This document shows positions 43,382 through 48,588 of a stretch of 48,588 nucleotides of DNA, piece by piece (positions within the stretch are counted from its first letter, which is position 1; each line of letters starts with the position of its first letter). Source of the stretch: Xanthobacter autotrophicus. Its GTDB lineage: Bacteria; Pseudomonadota; Alphaproteobacteria; Rhizobiales; Xanthobacteraceae. The stretch covers positions 1 to 48,588 of the forward strand of contig NZ_JAIVFN010000019.1 in assembly GCF_030015065.1 (NCBI RefSeq), written 5' to 3'. Under the pieces are notes generated by a model. It worked only from the letters and a program-made list of their open reading frames with translations, was not told the DNA's origin and did not search any database. The translations under genes and the position numbers were made by a program.

Positions 43382-44440
43382 ATGTCGAGCATCCTCATCC
43401 GGGACCTCGTGAAGCGCCACGGTGCGCAGGTGACTGTCGACCGCGTCTCCCTGGAGATCGGCCAGGGCGAGTTCGTCGCCTTTCTCGGCCCCTCCGGCTG
43501 CGGCAAGACGACGACCCTGCGCATGATCGCAGGCCTCACCGAAGCGAGCGCCGGCTCCATCCATTTCGGTACGCGCGAGGTCACCAACCTGCCGCCTTAC
43601 CTGCGCGACGCCGGCCTCGTGTTCCAGGGCTATGCCCTGTTCCCGCACATGAGCGTCGCGGAGAACGTCGCTTTCGGGCTTCAGATGCGCAAGGTCGACC
43701 GCGCGGAGGTGCGGCGCAGGGTGGACGAGGCGCTCTCCCTCGTGAAGCTCGCACACCTTGCCGGCCGTCTGCCGAAAGAGCTCTCCGGCGGCCAGCAGCA
43801 GCGGGTCGCGCTGGCGCGGGCCATCGTCTACAAGCCCGAGGTACTGCTGCTCGACGAGCCGCTCTCCGCGCTCGACGCGAAACTGCGCACCGAGGTCCGC
43901 ACCGAATTGCGGCGGCTGCAATCCGCGCTCGGGCTCACCACCATCTTCGTCACGCACGACCAGGACGAGGCGCTCAGCGTTGCCGACCGCATCGTGGTGA
44001 TGTCGGCGGGGCGGGTGGAGCAGGTCGGTACGCCGCGCGAGATATACCAGCGGCCGGCGACGCGCTTCGTGGCCGAATTCATCGGTCTCACCAACCTGTT
44101 CCCCGGCGGGCTCGAGGGTCCGGGCCGGTTCCGGTGCGAGAGCGGCGAGTGCTTTTCGACCGGGAGCACGGACGTGCCGCCGAATGCATCGGTGCTGGCC
44201 ATCCGCCCAGAGCATGTGAGCCTGCTGCGGGATGACCCCGCGCCCGGCGGCGCCTGCGCCCTGGCGGCGACCGTCGAGGACGTGATCTATCGCGGCGCCC
44301 TGACCGAATTCGTCGTGCGCACCGCCTCGGGCGCGAAGCTCGCGGCCCATCTGCAGAATACCGACCTCGGCCGCGATGAGCTGCGGCCGGGAGACCGGGT
44401 GATCGCCTCCTGGCCGGCGGATGCGCCGATGCTGTTCTAA
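43382..44440 (+). CDS. ABC transporter ATPase (PotA-like)
   Basis: A 352-residue ATPase: Walker A GPSGCGKTT (36-44), Q-loop FQGYALFPHMSVAENVAFGL, signature ELSGGQQQRVALARAI, Walker B VLLLDEPLSALDAKLR, and the H-loop FVTHDQDEAL. A C-terminal TOBE domain follows (VLAIRPEHVSLLRDD, EDVIYRGALTEFVVR). It energises the permease pair from the cytoplasm. It closes the operon, and a palindromic repeat element begins five bases after its stop codon. Confidence 0.94.
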   Translation: MSSILIRDLVKRHGAQVTVDRVSLEIGQGEFVAFLGPSGCGKTTTLRMIAGLTEASAGSIHFGTREVTNLPPYLRDAGLVFQGYALFPHMSVAENVAFGLQMRKVDRAEVRRRVDEALSLVKLAHLAGRLPKELSGGQQQRVALARAIVYKPEVLLLDEPLSALDAKLRTEVRTELRRLQSALGLTTIFVTHDQDEALSVADRIVVMSAGRVEQVGTPREIYQRPATRFVAEFIGLTNLFPGGLEGPGRFRCESGECFSTGSTDVPPNASVLAIRPEHVSLLRDDPAPGGACALAATVEDVIYRGALTEFVVRTASGAKLAAHLQNTDLGRDELRPGDRVIASWPADAPMLF

Positions 44441-44444
44441 ACCC

Positions 44445-44494
44445 TAGAGCACGCGCCGATCAGATTGAGTCAATCTGATCGGATCGCGCTATAG
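44445..44494. repeat. Palindromic intergenic element, short copy
   Basis: A 50-bp element starting TAGAGCACGCGCC and ending GGATCGCGCTATAG. The centre pairs as CCGATCAGATTGA with TCAATCTGATCGG, a near-perfect hairpin. The same ends bound a longer copy at 48348-48464. It lies right after the potA-like gene, where it can serve as a terminator. Related palindromes are widespread between genes in Hyphomicrobiales. The remaining 99 bp to the next gene holds nothing I recognise except the ribosome site. Confidence 0.75.
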
Positions 44495-44593
44495 CCCCGC
44501 GCCTCATCCGGCGCCTGAACCTTTCCCTCGATCTGACGGCCGTCTTCCGCGGCCGGAGAAGCCGCACGCCCTTCAGCGCGCGAAAGACGGACC

Positions 44594-47500
44594 ATGGCTG
44601 AACGACACCAAGGCTACTGCACTCTCTGCCGCTCGCGCTGCGGCTCCATCACGCTGGTGGAGAACGGGCGGATGGTCGGTGTCGAGCCGCGCCCGGGCCA
44701 TCCCACCGGCGGGGCGCTGTGCGCCAAGGGCCGCGCCGCGCCGGAGCTGGTGCACAGCCCCAACCGCCTCACCACGCCGCTGCGCCGCATCGGGCCGAAG
44801 GGCGAGGGCGCGCGCTGGGAGGAGATCGGCTGGCAGAAAATCAGTTGGGACGAGGCGCTAGATGAGATCGCGGCCCGCCTCGGCGCCATCCGGGACGAAT
44901 CCGGCGCGGAGGCGGTGGCGTTCGCCGCCACCACCTTCAGCGGCTCGCCCATCGTCGATAGCTACGAATGGATCGAGCGCTTCGTGCGCTGCTTCGGCAG
45001 CCCGAACCTCATCTATGCCATCGAGGTGTGCGGCTGGCACAAGGACTACGCCCACGCCCTCACCTTCGGGCGCGGGCTTGGCGTGCCGGACTATGACCAT
45101 GCCGATGTGATCGTCCTGTGGGGGCACAATCCGGCGCGGACCTGGCTGGCGCAGGCGAGCCGGGTGGCAGAGGCCCGCCGGCGCGGCGCGAAGGTGGTGG
45201 TGATCGATCCCAAGCCCGATGGCTCGGGCCAGCAGGCGGACCTGTGGCTGCGGATGCGGCCCGGCGCCGACGCCGCTCTTGCCATGGGCGCGATCCACCA
45301 CATGATCGCAACCGGGCGCTTTGCCGACGACTTCGTGCGGCGCTGGACCAATGCGCCGCTGCTGGTGGACACGCGCACTGGTCAGCTGGTGCGCGCCGAA
45401 GAGACTGGGGCAGGAGAAGGGTTCCTCGTGCTCAATGCGGAGGGTCGTCCGCAGCCCTGCGACACGACCCGCGCGCCGCAAAATGCCGCGCGCTGGGTGC
45501 TCGACGGCGCGGCGCGCCTGCGCGGCGCGGACGGTCGCGAGATCGTCGCCGAAACGGTTCTGCGCCGGCTTGCGGCGCGGGCGGCCGGATATCCGCTCGC
45601 CCGCGTGAGCGCCCTGACGGGGCTCAAGGCGGACAAGATCGCGGCCTTCTACGCCCTGCTGGAAGGCGCCCCGCGCGCCGCCTATTACACCTGGACCGGG
45701 GTCGGCCAGCACGCCAACGCCACCCAGACCGAGCGCGCCATCGCCACCCTGTTCGCCCTCATCGGCTCCTGCGACCGGGAGGGCGGCAACATCTGGACCG
45801 TCCAGCCGCCGGCCAATGCGCTGAATGACCTCTCCCTGCTGCCGCCCGGACAGAAAGAGAAGGCGCTCGGCCTCGCCGAGCTTCCGCTGGGCCCCCCCGC
45901 CCACGGCTGGATCACGGCCCGTGACTTCGCCCGCGCCGCCATCGACGGCTTGCCCTACAAGGTGCGCGCGCTGATGAGCTTCGGCACCAATTTCGCGGTG
46001 TCGCAGGCCGACACGGCGCGCAACCTCGCAGCGCTGGATGCGCTCGAGTTCCACGTCCACGCGGACATGTTCATGAACCCCACGGCCGCGTGTGCGGACA
46101 TCGTGCTTCCGGTGAACATGCCCTGGGAGCGCGACGCCCTGCGCATCGGCTTCGAGATCACCCAGGAGGCGGCGGAGACGATCCAGTTCCGCCGGAAGGT
46201 CCTCGAACCCCTCGGGCAGAGCCGGGCGGACCATGAGATCGTGATGGCCTTGGCGACGCGCCTCGGGATGGCGGCGCAGTTCTTCGGCGGCGACATCGAG
46301 GCCGGCTGGAATGACCAATTGGCGCCCCTCGGCCTCACCGTCGAAGACCTGCGCGGCGCTCCGGACGGGGTGCGCGTGCCGCAGCCTTTCGCCCATGAGA
46401 AGTTCGCGACGCAGGAGGCTGACGGCACCGTGCGCGGCTTCGACACCCCGACCCGCCGGGTGGAACTCTATAGTGCGCGCCTGCTGGAGCATGGCCACGA
46501 CCCATTGCCCGATTTCGTGCCGCCCTATACCGACGAGGACAAGGCGCTGCCGCTGATCCTCACCACCGCCAAGAGCGGCTGGTTCGTCCACACCTCCCAT
46601 CGCCATGTGGCTTCCCTGCGCCGCAAGGCGCCGGACCCCGTGGTCGAGATCAGCCCGGACCTCGCCGCCGCCCGCGGCCTCGCGGGCGGGGACTGGGCCG
46701 AGGTGCGCACGCCGGATGGGGCGGCGCGCCTGCGGGTGCGCATCAACACTTCGCTGGATGCGGCGACCGTGGTGGCCGACTTCGGCTGGTGGGAGGCGTG
46801 CGCCCCCCTCGGCCGGGCCGGCACCGGCAGCCATGGCCCGGGCACCGCAAACATCAACGCCGCCCTGAGCGACGCGGTGCGCGATCCGATCAGCGGCTCG
46901 GTGCCGCTCAGGGCGGTGCGCTGCGAGATCGTCCCGCTGCCCGAGGCCAATCGCGGCCGATGGCAGGGCGAGCGCCGCTTCATCGTCGCCGACGCGCGCG
47001 CGGCCGATGCGCAGACCCGTGCCCTGACTCTGGTGCCGGAGGACGGCGATGGTCTGCCGGACTTCCTGCCCGGTCAGCATGTGGTGGTCCGCTTGCCGCA
47101 GGGCGGTCCGGCGCGGGCCTATTCTTTGACCGGGCCGCCCGCCGCGCCCCGGGCCTTCTCCATCGCCGTGCGGCGCAATCCGGCGTGTGCGGATGGCGAG
47201 GAAGCCGGCTTTCTCTCTCACCGCATCCAGGAGCTTGAGGCCGGCGACGCGCTGCTGCTGGAGCCGCCATCCGGCGTGTTCACACTTCCCCTCGGCGGGG
47301 ACCGCCCGCTTCTCCTGATCGCCAATGGCATCGGCATCACTCCGTTCCTGTCGCTTCTTGAAGCGTTGGGGGGCGCGCCGGCCGGACGCGCCGGAGATGT
47401 CCTGCTGCTGCACGGCTGCCGACGCCGCGCCGAACAGCCGCTCGCCGAACGGCTTGATGCCCTCGCAGTGCGCATTCCATCGCTGCGCAGGATCACAGCC

Positions 47501-48007
47501 TATTCACGGCCCGATGTGCAGGACCGTGCCGCGCACCGCGCCGCGGACCGGGTCGTGGTGGGCCGCCTCGACATCGACGCCCTGCGCGCCAGCGGTGCCC
47601 TGCCCGATGCGCCGGTGGGCAGGCCGATCGCCTATATCTGCGGAACTCCGGATTTCATCGCCACCATGCGGCAGGGGCTGATGCGATGGGGTGTGCCGGG
47701 CTTCGACATCTTCACCGAGGCCTTTTCGGTCGCGCCCGAGATGCCGTCCCGGCTCGCGCCGAGGCGCGTGACCGTGGTGGGACCCAACCGGTCTTTCGTG
47801 TGGACGCCGCAAGCGGGTTCGCTGCTCGATGCCGCGCAGGCGGCGGGGATCCAGCTGCGCAGCGGTTGCCGGGTGGGCCAATGCGAAAGCTGCGCCGTCG
47901 CGCTGGTGGACGGCCAGGTCGCCCACCGCGTGCCGGTGGAGGCGGATGCCGGCACCTGCCTCGCCTGTCAGGCGGTGCCCCTCACCGATCTGACCATTGC
48001 CCCGTGA
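44594..48007 (+). CDS. Molybdopterin oxidoreductase fused to flavin reductase and 2Fe-2S ferredoxin
   Basis: A 1137-residue three-part protein. Residues 1-~790 are a bis-MGD oxidoreductase of the NasA/formate dehydrogenase class: [4Fe-4S] ligands Cys9, Cys12, Cys16 and Cys43, probable Mo ligand Cys146 (EVCGWHKDYAH), and the C-terminal dinucleotide-binding domain (LILTTAKSGWFVHTSHRH, GTGSHGPGTANINA). Residues ~800-1030 are a ferredoxin-reductase module with flavin motif RAYSL (841-845), nucleotide motif NGIGITP (~910) and CGTPDF. Residues ~1050-1137 are a plant-type 2Fe-2S ferredoxin with Cys1092, 1097, 1100 and 1125. It has no signal peptide, so it is cytoplasmic. NAD(P)H electrons could pass FMN/FAD, then 2Fe-2S, then 4Fe-4S, then Mo in one chain. 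The substrate is unknown. Confidence 0.9.
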   Translation: MAERHQGYCTLCRSRCGSITLVENGRMVGVEPRPGHPTGGALCAKGRAAPELVHSPNRLTTPLRRIGPKGEGARWEEIGWQKISWDEALDEIAARLGAIRDESGAEAVAFAATTFSGSPIVDSYEWIERFVRCFGSPNLIYAIEVCGWHKDYAHALTFGRGLGVPDYDHADVIVLWGHNPARTWLAQASRVAEARRRGAKVVVIDPKPDGSGQQADLWLRMRPGADAALAMGAIHHMIATGRFADDFVRRWTNAPLLVDTRTGQLVRAEETGAGEGFLVLNAEGRPQPCDTTRAPQNAARWVLDGAARLRGADGREIVAETVLRRLAARAAGYPLARVSALTGLKADKIAAFYALLEGAPRAAYYTWTGVGQHANATQTERAIATLFALIGSCDREGGNIWTVQPPANALNDLSLLPPGQKEKALGLAELPLGPPAHGWITARDFARAAIDGLPYKVRALMSFGTNFAVSQADTARNLAALDALEFHVHADMFMNPTAACADIVLPVNMPWERDALRIGFEITQEAAETIQFRRKVLEPLGQSRADHEIVMALATRLGMAAQFFGGDIEAGWNDQLAPLGLTVEDLRGAPDGVRVPQPFAHEKFATQEADGTVRGFDTPTRRVELYSARLLEHGHDPLPDFVPPYTDEDKALPLILTTAKSGWFVHTSHRHVASLRRKAPDPVVEISPDLAAARGLAGGDWAEVRTPDGAARLRVRINTSLDAATVVADFGWWEACAPLGRAGTGSHGPGTANINAALSDAVRDPISGSVPLRAVRCEIVPLPEANRGRWQGERRFIVADARAADAQTRALTLVPEDGDGLPDFLPGQHVVVRLPQGGPARAYSLTGPPAAPRAFSIAVRRNPACADGEEAGFLSHRIQELEAGDALLLEPPSGVFTLPLGGDRPLLLIANGIGITPFLSLLEALGGAPAGRAGDVLLLHGCRRRAEQPLAERLDALAVRIPSLRRITAYSRPDVQDRAAHRAADRVVVGRLDIDALRASGALPDAPVGRPIAYICGTPDFIATMRQGLMRWGVPGFDIFTEAFSVAPEMPSRLAPRRVTVVGPNRSFVWTPQAGSLLDAAQAAGIQLRSGCRVGQCESCAVALVDGQVAHRVPVEADAGTCLACQAVPLTDLTIAP

Positions 48008-48077
48008 TCGCACGAGGATGACGTAACGTTCACCACCGCCCCAATCCGCCCCTGCCGTACCCAAGGAAGGAAAGATC

Positions 48078-48350
48078 ATGCAAGAGAGAACCTCCTCCCG
48101 CCGCGCCATGCTCCGCCTCGCAAGCATCGCCGCCGGCGCCGCCGTAGTGGCAGCTTCCGCTCAAAGCGCGACGGCGTACCAGGGCAATATGGAGCGCGCC
48201 ATCGGCGAACTCGAGGTCGCCCTGCGCTCCCTGCGCGAGGCGACGCCCGACAAGGGCGGCCACCGGGAGCGCGCGATGGAGCTGATCCGTCAGGCGATGA
48301 ATGAGGTGCAGGCGGGCATCGACTATGCCGCCCGCAAGTTCGGCGACTAG
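48078..48350 (+). CDS. Small Tat-type exported helical protein
   Basis: A 90-residue protein. It starts MQERTSSRRAMLRLASIAAG with a twin arginine and a hydrophobic core to ~32, with cleavage after SATA (~33). The mature ~57 residues are amphipathic and charged (MERAIGELEVALRSLREA, ERAMELIRQAMNEVQAGIDYAARKFGD), likely two helices. AAGGAAGG precedes the ATG. The stop codon TAG is the first triplet of the palindromic repeat at 48348. It lies 70 bp after the Mo-fusion gene, but that enzyme is cytoplasmic, so a link is uncertain. No known family was recognised. Confidence 0.75.
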   Translation: MQERTSSRRAMLRLASIAAGAAVVAASAQSATAYQGNMERAIGELEVALRSLREATPDKGGHRERAMELIRQAMNEVQAGIDYAARKFGD

Positions 48351-48464
48351 AGCGCGATCCGATCAAGTTGAAGCAACTTGATCGGTGAATTGACCTCTAA
48401 TTCGAAGAAAGAGAACGCGTTATCCGATCTGATTGCGATGCAATCAGATCGGCGCGTGCTCTAG
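48348..48464. repeat. Palindromic intergenic element, long copy
   Basis: It starts TAGAGCGCGATCCGATC and ends GATCGGCGCGTGCTCTAG. Left hairpin: CCGATCAAGTTG with CAACTTGATCGG (48359-48386). Right hairpin: CCGATCTGATTGC with GCAATCAGATCGG (48424-48452). A ~38-bp spacer separates them. In inverse orientation its two ends equal those of the short copy at 44445. It provides the stop codon of both converging genes and fills their whole intergenic gap, so it probably acts as a two-way terminator. Confidence 0.8.
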
Positions 48465-48588
48465 GCAGTGTGGACGGATTTGATGAGGATGAAGCTCAAG
48501 GCGAGGGCGACGATGGCAGCGAAGCCGCATTCGGTCTTCTCGCAGCGCAGGGCGACGCGCTTGAACCGCTTCAGTTTTCCGAAGCACT
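48461..48588 (-). CDS. IS5-family transposase, C-terminus (partial)
   Basis: The minus strand encodes the last 41 residues CFGKLKRFKRVAL...CGFAAIVALALSFILIKSVHTA, followed by a TAG at 48461-48463. This matches the C-terminal end of IS5-family DDE transposases, with the conserved RVALRCEKT segment after the catalytic Glu helix. The rest lies beyond the window. The stop codon sits in the palindromic repeat. The terminal inverted repeat of the IS cannot be separated from that palindrome here. Confidence 0.75.
   Translation of the reverse strand, partial: CFGKLKRFKRVALRCEKTECGFAAIVALALSFILIKSVHTA

Noticed and set aside
44858-47413. 851-codon minus-strand open frame
   Set aside because: Antisense to the Mo-oxidoreductase fusion; no motifs.
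1-48588. tRNA, rRNA or riboswitch genes
   Set aside because: Reading intergenic gaps gave no cloverleaf, rRNA segment or known riboswitch core. A covariance-model search could not be run.

Overview
This is high-GC alphaproteobacterial DNA. Protein resemblance, the IS types and the intergenic palindromes suggest Hyphomicrobiales, perhaps the Xanthobacter/Azorhizobium/Ancylobacter group, but no taxonomic marker is present. It reads as an accessory catabolic region: transporters, acyl-CoA enzymes, small regulators, IS fragments at both ends and one inside. I saw no tRNA, rRNA, CRISPR array or replication origin.

Layout. (1) 1-2875: the 5' end of an IS3-type element cuts off the C-terminus of a LysR regulator, which lies downstream of a thiolase and an enoyl-CoA hydratase. 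(2) 2986-10557, minus: a Liv-type (branched-chain amino acid class) ABC operon. It holds a binding protein, LivF, a LivG fused to a degenerate acyl-CoA-ligase-like domain, LivH, LivM, and an orphan TRAP (DctP-like) binding protein. (3) 10802-18348, plus, divergent from the ABC operon: APH-type kinase, ACAD10/11-like acyl-CoA dehydrogenase, SDR, alpha-methylacyl-CoA racemase-like enzyme, acyl-CoA synthetase, GntR regulator and nitroreductase. This set resembles the levulinate/4-hydroxyacid (Lva) pathway with a racemase added, so the two operons probably import and beta-oxidise a branched or hydroxylated carboxylic acid. (4) 18442-22610: a patch of different base composition with an SDR, a second GntR paralogous to the first, a Tat-exported protein with three carboxymuconolactone-decarboxylase-like units, and a broken IS630-type transposase. 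(5) 22757-29806, plus: two small secreted proteins, a cupin, a flavin monooxygenase, a DUF917/HyuA pair and a stand-alone condensation-type acyltransferase.

(6) 29845-38563, minus: under a GntR regulator lie Dld (D-lactate dehydrogenase), a benzoylformate-decarboxylase-like ThDP enzyme, two small overlapping proteins resembling the nitrile-hydratase-related leader peptide (NHLP) family, a CocE-fold protein with an apparently lost catalytic triad, and a malic enzyme. No RiPP-modifying enzyme is nearby. I consider this the best candidate for an undescribed system. (7) 38779-44440, plus: rubredoxin, pirin-like cupin, tautomerase-like protein and a complete polyamine-type ABC transporter. (8) 44594-48350: a 1137-residue fusion of a molybdopterin oxidoreductase with a flavin reductase and a plant-type ferredoxin, followed by a small Tat-type exported protein. 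This part is bracketed by a short and a long copy of the same palindromic intergenic element. The window ends in the C-terminus of an IS5-type transposase.

All functions are read by eye from motifs, order and spacing. No database search was run.
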